Shown here: in pieces, positions 17,586-26,185 of the stretch
Position numbering within the stretch: position 1 is the stretch's first letter
Layout: each line of letters opens with the position of its first letter
Origin: Pseudomonas viridiflava
Lineage (GTDB): Bacteria > Pseudomonadota > Gammaproteobacteria > Pseudomonadales > Pseudomonadaceae
DNA: 58,989 nucleotides
Assembly (NCBI RefSeq): GCF_001642795.1
Contig: NZ_LKEH01000018.1
Coordinates: 251,649 to 310,637 of the forward strand
Direction of reading: 5' to 3'
Made by a program: the position numbers and the translations under genes
The notes under the pieces: model-generated
Databases searched by the model: none
What the model saw: the letters and a program-made list of their open reading frames with translations, nothing else
Told to the model about the DNA's origin: nothing

Positions 17586-18089
17586 ATGACACATGACACC
17601 TCGCTTGAACTGGCTTCCCGTCTGATCCGCAACATCAATGAGGTCTCGCTCGAAAAGCAGGTTCGCGACCCGTTGTATGAAAGTCTGGCAGGGCAGTTGG
17701 CAACGGGAACGGCCGCCAGCAAGTTGGGCGCCTCCATCGATATCGTTGCGCCGGGCAAGCGCTCATGCCCTTATCATTTTCATCATGCGCAGGAGGAAAT
17801 GTTCATCGTCATTGAAGGCGAAGGCAGCCTGCGGGTGGCGGACCAGATGTTGCCCATCAAGACTGGCGATGTGATCTTCATCCCACCCGGGCCGCAGTAC
17901 CCTCACCAGATCATCAATACGTCGTCAGCACCTCTGAAATACCTGTCGATCAGCACACGTGAAAAGCCCGAGATCTGCGAATACCCCGACTCCGGCAAGT
18001 ACCAGGCCATGGCGTCCGGTGAAGGCGCTGCTTTCGTGGCCAGGCAGCGGGTCGATCTGAATGTGGACTATTGGGATGGCGAGCCGTAA
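17586..18089 (+). CDS. Cupin-domain protein
   Basis: A 167-residue single-domain cupin. Motif 1 holds metal ligands His64, His66 and Glu70/71 (CPYHFHHAQEEMFIVIEGEG). Motif 2 runs from GDVIFIPPG to His107 and Asn111. No signal peptide. The substrate cannot be predicted, since cupins include isomerases, oxygenases and binding proteins. It lies 83 bp before a TetR regulator on the same strand and probably shares a transcript. The ribosome site before ATG 17586 is weak. Confidence 0.8.
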   Translation: MTHDTSLELASRLIRNINEVSLEKQVRDPLYESLAGQLATGTAASKLGASIDIVAPGKRSCPYHFHHAQEEMFIVIEGEGSLRVADQMLPIKTGDVIFIPPGPQYPHQIINTSSAPLKYLSISTREKPEICEYPDSGKYQAMASGEGAAFVARQRVDLNVDYWDGEP

Positions 18090-18172
18090 ACCGGACACGC
18101 TTGTGCGCATGCGCAGCGTTTGCTGTGCCTGTATGCTTCTGCCGACTCAAACGTGAAGTAAACGAATTCATC

Positions 18173-18817
18173 ATGTCCGAAAACGTGCCCGATCCCGCCG
18201 CAGCGCCAGCCGCCAAACGTCGTCGCATCCCGAAAGGTGATTTGCGTAAGGTCGATATCATCAAGGCAGCGCTGGTGATCTTTGCCCGCGATGGCTTTGC
18301 CGGTGCGTCGCTGTCGAACATCGCCAAGGTGGCAGGCATTTCCCAGGTCGGATTGCTTCACCATTTCCCCAACAAGCTGGCCTTGTTGCAGGCTGTACTC
18401 GACCATCGGGATCAGTACATCGCGACGCGCCTGCAGGACGCCCAGCAGGTGGCAACGCTGGAAGGATTTGTGGCGTTTCTGCAGTTCATCATGCGGTTCA
18501 GCATTGAAGATGCTTCTGTCAGTCAGGCGCTGATGATTATCAACACAGAGAGCCTGTCAGTCACCCATCCGGCGAATCGATGGTTCTGCGAGCGTTTTCA
18601 TATCGTGCACAGCCATCTGCAGGCGCAGTTGAAGCTGCTGGTGCAGGCGGGCGAAGTGCGTGGGGACATCGACGTGAAACAGGTCAGTATCGAGTTGGCG
18701 TCGATGATGGACGGGATGCAGATCCAATGGCTTCGGTCACGTGCCGACGTGGACATCGAAGGTGCGTTCAACCGGTTCCTCGACCGAATGGTGTCGGACC
18801 TGCGGGTACGCCAGTAG
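18173..18817 (+). CDS. TetR-family transcriptional regulator
   Basis: A 214-residue regulator. An N-terminal TetR helix-turn-helix (residues ~25-70, FAGASLSNIAKVAGISQVGL) is followed by an all-helical ligand domain. ATG 18173 (MSENV) was chosen because the upstream open frame overlaps the cupin gene and lacks family similarity. It probably represses the cupin-TetR transcript or an unlinked target; inducer unknown. Confidence 0.85.
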   Translation: MSENVPDPAAAPAAKRRRIPKGDLRKVDIIKAALVIFARDGFAGASLSNIAKVAGISQVGLLHHFPNKLALLQAVLDHRDQYIATRLQDAQQVATLEGFVAFLQFIMRFSIEDASVSQALMIINTESLSVTHPANRWFCERFHIVHSHLQAQLKLLVQAGEVRGDIDVKQVSIELASMMDGMQIQWLRSRADVDIEGAFNRFLDRMVSDLRVRQ

Positions 18818-18840
18818 AGAAGATGCTGTGCAGCCGGTTG

Positions 18841-18871
18841 GCAATCGGTGGTCGCGAAGACCACCGATTGC
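18841..18871. terminator. Bidirectional terminator hairpin
   Basis: GCAATCGGTGGTC (18841-18853) pairs perfectly with GACCACCGATTGC (18859-18871) around a 5-base loop, midway between the convergent TetR and GH3 genes. The T-tracts are weak, but the 13-bp stem is the clearest terminator in the window. Confidence 0.8.
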
Positions 18872-18877
18872 TGCCTG

Positions 18878-21574
18878 TCAGTAAGCCTGTTCCGGCTTGA
18901 CCTGTACGGCCTTGCGCAGCGGAACGGGGAGAGGGTTGGAATCACGCGTGGTCAGTTGCTCCGGGTAGAGCGCGACGACGGTGCGATTCAGAGCCAGGTT
19001 TTCCGAGTCCTTGCCGACCAGCACCTTGAACTTGCCAGGGTCCACATTCCAGCTCACCGAATCCGGCGAGTAGTAAGCGAACGAACGCGAGTCCAGCGCA
19101 ATGGTGACGGTCTTGCTTTCGCCCGGCTTCAGGTAAACCTTGGAGAAACCTTTGAGTTCCTTCTCCGGACGATCAACCTGTGGCTTCGATGGTTGCACGT
19201 ACAACTGAGCGACTTCGAACCCGGCTTTGTCACCGGTGTTGGTGATCGTGAACGTCGCGTTGATGGTCGAACCGGGTGCCAGTACGTTGCTCGACAGTTT
19301 CAGGTCGCTGTATTCATACGTCGTGTATGACAGACCGAAACCAAACGGATACAGCGGTTTGGTGTGCTTCTTGTCGTAGCCGCGATAGCCCAGATACAGA
19401 CCCTCGCTGTAGGTCATTTCAGTGGGCGGATTGGCACTGCTGAAATAGTACGGCACAGGATCCTTGTACGACGCGTAGCTCGGGTTGTCCTCGGCCTTCT
19501 TGTCCAGGGTGATCGGCAGTTTGCCAGACGGGTTGACCTTGCCGAACAGGATTTCAGCCAGTGCCTGACCGCCTTGCTGGCCGGGGAACCAGGCATGCAA
19601 CGAGGCCGCAACCTTGTTGGCCCAAGGCTGCATATCCATGCCGCCACCGCCATGCATCACCACAATGGTCTTCGGATTGGCTTTCTGCACGAAGCTGATC
19701 AGCTCGGACTGGAACTGCGGCAGCTCGAACGGATGGTCGAGGGACTCGCCTTCGTATTCGAAGTTGCTGCCTGCGGCGACGACCACGGCGTCGTAGTCGG
19801 CCAGGTTTTTCGGCGGACGCAGCGACGCCCAGCTCATCTGAACGCCATTCATGCCGCCCAGGACTGGCGTGAAGTTGCCTTTGAGTCGGCGATATTCCAG
19901 ACGCACGTTGTACTCGCTGCCGGCTTTCAGGCTGGCGGTCTTGACGGTGCGAGGCACGACCGGGATCAGGTCGAACGAGACCTGTCCGCCTTCGTCTTCA
20001 GCCACCAGTTCGTCATTGATCCACAGCTTGTACGCGCCGTCGGCACGGACCTTGAACACATGCGGGCCGGTGATCGTCGGTTTGATCTTGCCGGTGAAAC
20101 GGGCGGAGAACGCGCCTGCTGCCGGGTTGAAACCGCTGACGGTGCTGGTGCCGTTATCGGTCACGTTGCTGCTGGTGATCCAGTCCAGATTGACGCCCGG
20201 CTCGATGCGCGTGGCGACCGGATCGCCGGACAGGTTCGTGTTGCCGTAGTACTCGGCCTTGACGCCTGTGTTGCTGATGGCCTGTTTGTCACTGCCCGGC
20301 TGATACCAGACCGAGGACTTCGGGTTCAGGCTCATCTGACTGATGTAGTCGACATTGGCCGTATTCGATGCCAGTTGCTTCAAGCCACTGAGCTCGGTGA
20401 CGTAGCTGCTCGGAACGGAGTAGGCGGTCCCGAATGGCGACGTGGGTGGTTGAACGGCCAGATCGCCGATGACGGCAATTTTCGCATTCTTGGCCAGCGG
20501 CAGCAGCGGCTTCTGTCCATCCACCGGTTCGTTGCGCAGCAGCACGATGGATTCCCGGGCCACGTTCAGCGCAGCGAGCTGACCGTATTCGCGATGCACC
20601 AATGGCTGTGCCTTGTTGATGCCCTTGTCGAAGCCGTAGCTCACCAGCGCCCTGAGGTTGCGGCGGACCTTGTCGTCGATCACGCTCTGGTGCAACTGGC
20701 CATTCCAGACGTAAGGCAGCAGTTTGGCCTCGGTAAACTGCAGGCCGCTCGGCATGTCGATGTCAGTGCCTGCCCAAGCGCCTTTGAACGCGTCCTGAAC
20801 CGAGTTGAAGTCGCTCATGACATTGCCCTGAAAGCCCCACTGGCCTTTCAGAATGTCGGTGATCAGGTGGTGGTTCTCGCAGGCGTACTCGCCGTTGATC
20901 TTGTTGTAGCCGCACATGACCGAGGCGATGTTGGCGTTCTTGACCAGCGACTCGAAGCCCGGCAGATACAGCTCCTGCATGGCGCGTTCGTCGATCTTCA
21001 CATCCAGATAATGCCGGTTGGCTTCCTGTTCGTTCATCAGGTAATGCTTGGCGGCGGCCTGCACGCCCTGCACCTGAATACCATTGGTGACCGCAGGTGC
21101 CAGCACCGCGCCAAGGAAGGGATCCTCGCCACTCATGTACTCGGCGGAGCGTCCGTTGAACGGCGTGCGATACAGGTTGATGGCCGGAGACAGCATCTGC
21201 TGGCCGCCTGCGATACGGGTTTCGTAGCCGATCGCCAGACCGAATTCCTTGGCCCGGTTGATGCTCCAGGTCGCAGCCAGTGCCGACGGCGACGGGTACT
21301 GCGCGCCGAACGTCTTGCCGCCGACCAGAACGCCCATCGACGAGTCATAGGCCACAGTGCCTTGCAGGCCGAACTTGTCCAGCTTGGGGATCATTCGTCC
21401 GTCGTCGACGCGAGAGAAATTGATCTTCTCCGATTGCGTCATGTTGTCCAGCATTGCGCCGACGCGCGCTTCTACTTCGTTGCCGGTCATGGGGGTGGCG
21501 GCAAACAGCGCACTTGCCTGGGCAACGCTCAGCGCAAGAACGCTCAGGCTCAGGCCTTGTTTGATCATGGACAC
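18878..21574 (-). CDS. Exported GH3 family beta-glucosidase with PA14 insert
   Basis: An 898-residue glycoside hydrolase. A signal peptide covers residues 1-25. The GH3 barrel carries the catalytic nucleophile Asp255 in NVMSDFNSV, then the (alpha/beta)6 sandwich, interrupted around residues 430-570 by a PA14-like beta domain (EYYGNTNLSGDP to FKVRADGAYKLWIND). A fibronectin-III-like domain closes the protein (FTITNTGDKAGFEVAQLY). The product should trim beta-linked glucosides of plant or bacterial origin in the periplasm or outside the cell. It starts at GTG 21574, with GAGGAG seven bases upstream. It follows a small exported protein gene (51-bp gap) and is probably cotranscribed. Confidence 0.93.
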   Translation of the reverse strand: MSMIKQGLSLSVLALSVAQASALFAATPMTGNEVEARVGAMLDNMTQSEKINFSRVDDGRMIPKLDKFGLQGTVAYDSSMGVLVGGKTFGAQYPSPSALAATWSINRAKEFGLAIGYETRIAGGQQMLSPAINLYRTPFNGRSAEYMSGEDPFLGAVLAPAVTNGIQVQGVQAAAKHYLMNEQEANRHYLDVKIDERAMQELYLPGFESLVKNANIASVMCGYNKINGEYACENHHLITDILKGQWGFQGNVMSDFNSVQDAFKGAWAGTDIDMPSGLQFTEAKLLPYVWNGQLHQSVIDDKVRRNLRALVSYGFDKGINKAQPLVHREYGQLAALNVARESIVLLRNEPVDGQKPLLPLAKNAKIAVIGDLAVQPPTSPFGTAYSVPSSYVTELSGLKQLASNTANVDYISQMSLNPKSSVWYQPGSDKQAISNTGVKAEYYGNTNLSGDPVATRIEPGVNLDWITSSNVTDNGTSTVSGFNPAAGAFSARFTGKIKPTITGPHVFKVRADGAYKLWINDELVAEDEGGQVSFDLIPVVPRTVKTASLKAGSEYNVRLEYRRLKGNFTPVLGGMNGVQMSWASLRPPKNLADYDAVVVAAGSNFEYEGESLDHPFELPQFQSELISFVQKANPKTIVVMHGGGGMDMQPWANKVAASLHAWFPGQQGGQALAEILFGKVNPSGKLPITLDKKAEDNPSYASYKDPVPYYFSSANPPTEMTYSEGLYLGYRGYDKKHTKPLYPFGFGLSYTTYEYSDLKLSSNVLAPGSTINATFTITNTGDKAGFEVAQLYVQPSKPQVDRPEKELKGFSKVYLKPGESKTVTIALDSRSFAYYSPDSVSWNVDPGKFKVLVGKDSENLALNRTVVALYPEQLTTRDSNPLPVPLRKAVQVKPEQAY

Positions 21575-21625
21575 GGTACTACTCCTCGGATAATGGCTTG
21601 AGTGATGGTTGAGTCAACGCAACGC

Positions 21626-21877
21626 TCACGGCTTTTTTTCATCCACGACGGGGGCATCTGCGGTGTCGACAGGGGCATCCAGCAGGGCCTGCTCGCCAGT
21701 CGGTTGTTTTTGGGGCAGGGCGTCAGCACCGGTGAGGTGCTGACGCTTGGCATCGACCTGCGCACGTAGCGCATCGGATGTTGCGGGCGACGTGTTCTGA
21801 TGGTCCGCAGCCGAAGCCGGGAAGTTGATCAGGCACGTCAGTACGGCGGCAGCGACAGGCAGCAAGCGTCTGGCCAT
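21626..21877 (-). CDS. Small exported protein upstream of the GH3 gene
   Basis: An 83-residue protein with a clear signal peptide (RRLLPVAAAVLTCLINFPAS, cleavage after ASA) and a polar mature part of about 58 residues without cysteines or repeats. ATG 21877 has GGAGA eight bases upstream; an in-frame extension from 21949 lacks a ribosome site. I do not recognise the family. Position in front of the GH3 enzyme suggests co-expression, but no mechanism is visible. Confidence 0.65.
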   Translation of the reverse strand: MARRLLPVAAAVLTCLINFPASAADHQNTSPATSDALRAQVDAKRQHLTGADALPQKQPTGEQALLDAPVDTADAPVVDEKKP

Positions 21878-22362
21878 CGGGAAGTCTCCAGATAGAGTGT
21901 GTTGGCGATAAGTGTGTGTCGGACGGGGGTGGGGGCCGACGGCGAGCATTAAGGCCGCAGTGTGGGGATAAAGTTCTCGGGTCGCAAAGAATTCAGGTTG
22001 ATAAACGATTAAAACGCCAAGAATATTAAATAACGTATTTCTGTTTTATAAGATTTTTTGATTTATTTTTTAAGGTTATGGATTTTTTTTAAGGTTTTAT
22101 TTTATTTTTCATATTTTTATTAGCAGATAAAATTTTTTTACAAAACAGAGTGATCATTCTGTTTTAAGGGTTTTTCCAGATGTCAGTCGATAAAAAAAAG
22201 CGCCCGTTGACCGGAAAAATGCGAGGGTGGGCTGATCGAATGTTTTGTTTTTCAACGATGCAGCCTCTGTTAACGATGCCTTAATCGGCATCGCTCAATG
22301 TGCAGTCACTTGAAGCAGACGCCTGTGGCGCTGCAAGCCTGCCACCCACTGAGATAAGACAG
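21878..22362. other. AT-rich divergent gap between two small exported-protein genes
   Basis: A 485-bp non-coding region. Positions 22000-22170 are extremely AT-rich with long T-runs and a repeated TTTTTTAAGGTT word. A near-perfect palindrome lies at 22142-22165. Nothing here looks like a gene. Confidence 0.6.
22142..22165. promoter_or_regulatory. Near-perfect 24-bp palindrome, possible operator
   Basis: AAAACAGA (22142-22149) and TCTGTTTT (22158-22165) flank a central TGATCA; only one symmetric pair mismatches. The symmetry and length suit a dimeric regulator site. It is placed between two divergent transcripts, one leading to the GH3 gene. Which protein binds is unknown. Confidence 0.5.
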
Positions 22363-22605
22363 ATGACCCTTTCAAGAACTGCAACATTGATGCTGGTTTT
22401 GGTACTTGGCCTGTGCAGCGTGCAAGCCTTTGCACAGGACGGTGCCGAGATGCTGCAAAAACGCCAGGAAGCCTTTGCGCTCGAACGTCAGCAAGCGCGT
22501 GAAAGCCTCGCCAAATCCAGAGAGAAAGCCGAGCAGCAGCGGGCAACCGAAACCGCCTCCGGCCAGAACATGCAAAATCGTGATATTGAAAAACCTTCCA
22601 GCTGA
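22363..22605 (+). CDS. Small exported coiled-coil-like protein
   Basis: An 80-residue protein. Signal peptide TLMLVLVLGLCSVQAFA is followed by about 55 mature residues dominated by Glu, Gln, Arg and Ala (LQKRQEAFALERQQARESLA), likely a single charged helix. ATG 22363 has GAGATAAG upstream. It lies 130 bp before a response regulator on the same strand and could be an accessory or stress-sensing partner of that system. I do not recognise the family. Confidence 0.65.
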   Translation: MTLSRTATLMLVLVLGLCSVQAFAQDGAEMLQKRQEAFALERQQARESLAKSREKAEQQRATETASGQNMQNRDIEKPSS

Positions 22606-22735
22606 TTCAGAGGTTTTTATCGCGCAGGTTTACACTGGCGCTCATCCGGCTGTCCACGAGGCGTGCAGACCACCAGAGCGCGCCGCGGGACAGATTCTGT
22701 AGCGGCTTAACCCTTACTCCCCACAAGAGTCCGCC

Positions 22736-23419
22736 ATGCATGTATTGCTATGTGAAGACGACGAACTCATCGCAAGCGGCATCGTTGCCGGCCTGAACGC
22801 TCAGGGTCTGGTCGTCGATCACGTGGCCTCGGCCTCGGCCGCTCATGCGCTGCTGGATGTCGCGCAATTCGATGTGATGATTCTCGATCTGGGCTTGCCC
22901 GATGAAGACGGCATCAGCCTGCTGAGACGCCTGCGTTCTGGCGGTCAGATACTCCCGGTGCTGATACTCACTGCCCGAGATGACATCAATGACCGGGTCA
23001 AGGGGCTCGAGGCCGGTGCCGACGATTACCTGCTCAAGCCGTTCGATCTGCGCGAGTTGTTCGCGCGTCTGCACACGCTGGTGCGGCGTACTGCCGGTCG
23101 GGCGGTCAATATCATTGAGCACGGCGCTGTCAGGCACGATCCCAGTTCCCGGCAAACCTGGCTGGCGGGAGAGACCGTCGACCTGTCGCGTCGAGAACAG
23201 GCATTGCTGCTGGCGTTGCTGAATAACCGGGGCCGTGTGCTGTCGGTGGAACAGTTGAAGGATTGCGTCTATGGATTTGGCGACGAAGTGGAAAGCAACG
23301 CCCTGAACGTGCACATTTTTCACCTGCGTCGCAAATTGGGCAGCGCAATCGTCGAGACAGTGCGGGGCTCGGGGTATCGAATCGGTAACGTCACCCACGC
23401 GCAAGGTGTCGAGTCATGA
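22736..23419 (+). CDS. OmpR-family response regulator (QseB/PmrA-like)
   Basis: A 227-residue regulator. The receiver domain has the acidic pocket CEDDE, phospho-acceptor Asp51 and Lys101 (LLKPFD). A C-terminal winged helix (NALNVHIFHLRRKLG, ETVRGSGYRIG) binds DNA. It overlaps the following kinase by four bases (ATGA at 23416), so the pair is translationally coupled. Targets are unknown; the small exported-protein gene just upstream is an obvious candidate. Confidence 0.92.
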   Translation: MHVLLCEDDELIASGIVAGLNAQGLVVDHVASASAAHALLDVAQFDVMILDLGLPDEDGISLLRRLRSGGQILPVLILTARDDINDRVKGLEAGADDYLLKPFDLRELFARLHTLVRRTAGRAVNIIEHGAVRHDPSSRQTWLAGETVDLSRREQALLLALLNNRGRVLSVEQLKDCVYGFGDEVESNALNVHIFHLRRKLGSAIVETVRGSGYRIGNVTHAQGVES

Positions 23420-24798
23420 GCTTACGGCTTCGCCTGAGCCTGATTCTGGGCGTCGCTTTTGTTGCGGTGTGGGCGCTTGCGGCGGCCTGGATGTTTCAGG
23501 ACCTGCGCACCCGGATGATGGATTCTCTGGATCAGCGGCTCGTGGCGTCGGCACGAATGGTCGCAGGCCTGGTGGATCGCTTGCCCGAGCCTTTGTCGAC
23601 CCAGGAAAGTGGCACTCGTTTCAGTGCCGATCAGTTGGGGATGCCAGACGGCATTGCCTGTGAGGTCAGTTCCTTGCGCGGCGAGGTGCTGGTCAGTACT
23701 CACAATGCGACCAACAATGCCATTGCCAGTCCCGAGGGCGGGTTTCACGACCAGACCATTGACGGGGAACGGTGGCGAAGTTTCACCCTGTTGCAGGGCG
23801 ATATTCGTATCACCACAGCAGACCTTGAGCGTGAGCGTGAGGCGCTCAATCGGTCCGTCATGCTGTCGGCGTCCATTCCTGTAATGGTGGCGTTGCTCGC
23901 CTGCATCGTCATGCTCTGGTTCGGGGTCGGTAAAGGACTGGCGCCGCTCAATCGCATGCGTGATGAATTGAAAAAGCGCAATGTCGATTCCCTCGAACCG
24001 TTGCAGCTCGACATGCTCCCCCGTGAGTTGAAGCCGCTGCTGGAAACCCAGAACCACCTGCTGGCTCGCATCGGCAAGGCCGTCGAGCGTGAGCGTCGTC
24101 TGACCGGTGATGCGGCGCATGAGTTACGTAGCCCGCTGACGGTCATCAAGACCCATTTACAGGTCGCTCAGATGACCTCGGGCGACGCCCGGGAGCTGGC
24201 GCTGGCTCGTGCCGAACAGGGCGCTGACCGACTGCACAATACGCTTGAACAATTGCTTCTGCTGGCAAGGGTGGAAGGCAGTCTGCCGTTTGACGACGGC
24301 AGTCGATGCAGTGTCGAGCAGGTGCTTTCTCTGGCGATTCAGGACGCAGGCGGTGACGTCGGACGGATTGTGCTGGCGTCACGGGTCAGGACATCTTCCT
24401 TGCTCCTGGACATGCAGGCCGTGCTGGCAGTGGCTGCTTTGCGTAACCTGCTGGACAACGCCCTGCGCCACAGTCCCGAGCAAACGCAGGTCATCGTCAG
24501 CGTCACCAGCGACGACGACTTTGCGTTTGTCAGCGTCCGAAATGTCAGCACAACGCTGTCGGAAGACAGCCTGCAATCCATGACCAAACGTTTCTGGCGC
24601 AGCAGCACCAGCAACGGTTGCGGGCTGGGACTGGCCATTGTTCAGGCCATCGTCGAGCGTTGCGGCTGCAGCATAAAGCTCGACTGCGTTGATCAGCAGT
24701 TCGATGTCACGCTGGGTCTACCCTTGTTGCTTCAGGTCGTACAGGTATTGCCTGGGGCCTCGCCCAAGGCGCTCGACACCGAGGTCGTCAGGCGCTGA
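23416..24798 (+). CDS. Sensor histidine kinase with a degenerate ATP lid box
   Basis: A 460-residue membrane kinase. Helix one is near residues 8-28 and helix two near 155-176, with a ~125-residue periplasmic sensor between. The H-box has His235 (AAHELRSPL) and the N-box reads LLDNALRHS. The G1 box, normally DxGxG, reads VRNVSTTLSED with Asn376 where Asp is expected, while the G2 box GCGLGLAIV is intact. This pattern may mark a divergent subgroup of QseC-like kinases or altered ATP handling. The stop codon overlaps the opposing kinase gene by 11 bp. Confidence 0.9.
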   Translation: MSLRLRLSLILGVAFVAVWALAAAWMFQDLRTRMMDSLDQRLVASARMVAGLVDRLPEPLSTQESGTRFSADQLGMPDGIACEVSSLRGEVLVSTHNATNNAIASPEGGFHDQTIDGERWRSFTLLQGDIRITTADLEREREALNRSVMLSASIPVMVALLACIVMLWFGVGKGLAPLNRMRDELKKRNVDSLEPLQLDMLPRELKPLLETQNHLLARIGKAVERERRLTGDAAHELRSPLTVIKTHLQVAQMTSGDARELALARAEQGADRLHNTLEQLLLLARVEGSLPFDDGSRCSVEQVLSLAIQDAGGDVGRIVLASRVRTSSLLLDMQAVLAVAALRNLLDNALRHSPEQTQVIVSVTSDDDFAFVSVRNVSTTLSEDSLQSMTKRFWRSSTSNGCGLGLAIVQAIVERCGCSIKLDCVDQQFDVTLGLPLLLQVVQVLPGASPKALDTEVVRR

Positions 24799-26095
24799 CG
24801 CACGGCAGGACGATCAGGAATCGCGCTCCGCCCAAAGGCGACGAATCAACCTGAATCCTGCCACCCTGACATTCAATTGCACGTCGGCTGATCGCCAGCC
24901 CAAGACCGAACCCGCCGGTGTCTCGATCACGGCTCCGATCCATCCGGTAAAACGGCTCGAAAATGAGCGCGCGTTCACTTTCAGGGATGCCGATGCCATC
25001 GTCTTCGACCGTCATGTACAAACCCTCTCCCGTCTGCAATCGCAGACTGACCCTCACTTGGCCTGAGCAGTAGCGAATGGCGTTGGCGATCAGGTTCTGC
25101 AAGGCTCTGGCGGTCAGACGCGGGTCGAGCACGAAGCGCTCCGGTGCGGTGTCAGTCTGCAGGCTCAGGTCGAATGGCCGGGCGTCCTGAGTATCGAGAA
25201 ATCCACCCAGTACGCTGTCCAGGAACGCCTGCAACGGGATTTCCTGTCGATCGGCTTGCTGGTAAGGCGATTGCAGGCGTGTGTAGGACAGCAGCTCATC
25301 GATCAGGGCATCCAGCTCCCTGATATGCCCGACCATCTGCTCCAGCCTGAGTCGTGTGGAGGCTTCAAGCGGGTCGGTCAGCACCAGCGCCATGCCGAAC
25401 TCAAGCCTGGACAATGGCGTGCGCAGTTCATGGGACACGGCGCTCAACAGTTCCTGCTGCTGATTGAGCAACTGCCCGATGTCCTGCGCCATTTTGTCGA
25501 ACACTTGCGCCAGCTCGCCGATGTTAGAGCGCGGCGAAATATGGGTTCGCTGCGCCAGATTGCCATTTCCCAGCATCATCGCCGTGTGTTTGAGCCGCTG
25601 AAGGTCGCGCCAGTGCGGCCAGAACCAGATCGACAGGCAGCCCAGCAAGGCGGCGCCGATCAGCACGTTCATCAGCCAGTACATGATGTTGATGTCCACC
25701 GGTGGGTCCGGGAACACCAACTGGATAACCTGACCCGCCGAGAGCGGAGTCATCACCGTGCTCGCCATGCCGTAGTCACCGTTGCGCAACGCGTTTCTGC
25801 CTTGCTCCAGTTCGGTCCGCTCGCAGTCGCTGACGCTTGGGTCGGTGATGGTCAGCACCCGCAACTGCAATGGCGCAAAATCTTCCTGCAGCTCGTGCTC
25901 GACCTGCGGCCATGAAGCTTGAGGCACCTGAGTAAAGCGCGTCTTGATCAGCTTCAGCGTGCCCCTGACCTGTTCGTGGTTATACGTAAGGTTGCGCTCT
26001 TCGAAGACCTTGAGCACCAGTTCGGGCACCGCGTACAGCGCAACGGTGTAAGTCACCAGCAGGATCAGGTAAAGGCGGGCAAGCATCTTGAGCAT
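24788..26095 (-). CDS. Sensor histidine kinase (RstB-like)
   Basis: A 435-residue kinase. Membrane helices lie near residues 4-24 and 137-160 around a periplasmic sensor of about 110 residues. A HAMP segment is followed by the H-box with His222 (AVSHELRTPLSR), N-box NLIANAIRYC and an intact G1 box DDGIGIPESER. It is transcribed after its response regulator with a 90-bp gap. Its position next to an RND pump suggests it senses envelope stress or a drug; that is inferred from context. Confidence 0.9.
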   Translation of the reverse strand: MLKMLARLYLILLVTYTVALYAVPELVLKVFEERNLTYNHEQVRGTLKLIKTRFTQVPQASWPQVEHELQEDFAPLQLRVLTITDPSVSDCERTELEQGRNALRNGDYGMASTVMTPLSAGQVIQLVFPDPPVDINIMYWLMNVLIGAALLGCLSIWFWPHWRDLQRLKHTAMMLGNGNLAQRTHISPRSNIGELAQVFDKMAQDIGQLLNQQQELLSAVSHELRTPLSRLEFGMALVLTDPLEASTRLRLEQMVGHIRELDALIDELLSYTRLQSPYQQADRQEIPLQAFLDSVLGGFLDTQDARPFDLSLQTDTAPERFVLDPRLTARALQNLIANAIRYCSGQVRVSLRLQTGEGLYMTVEDDGIGIPESERALIFEPFYRMDRSRDRDTGGFGLGLAISRRAIECQGGRIQVDSSPLGGARFLIVLPCVSA

Positions 26096-26185
26096 GGCGA
26101 TGGATCAACCGTTGAAAGACGAAAAAAGTGCAGTCAGGAGAAAATCCTGTTTATTCGGCGGGTCAGGTTTCGCCTGGCAGTGGGC

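Noticed and set aside
19364..21601. 745-codon plus-strand frame
   Set aside because: Antisense to the well-supported GH3 gene; no domain match.
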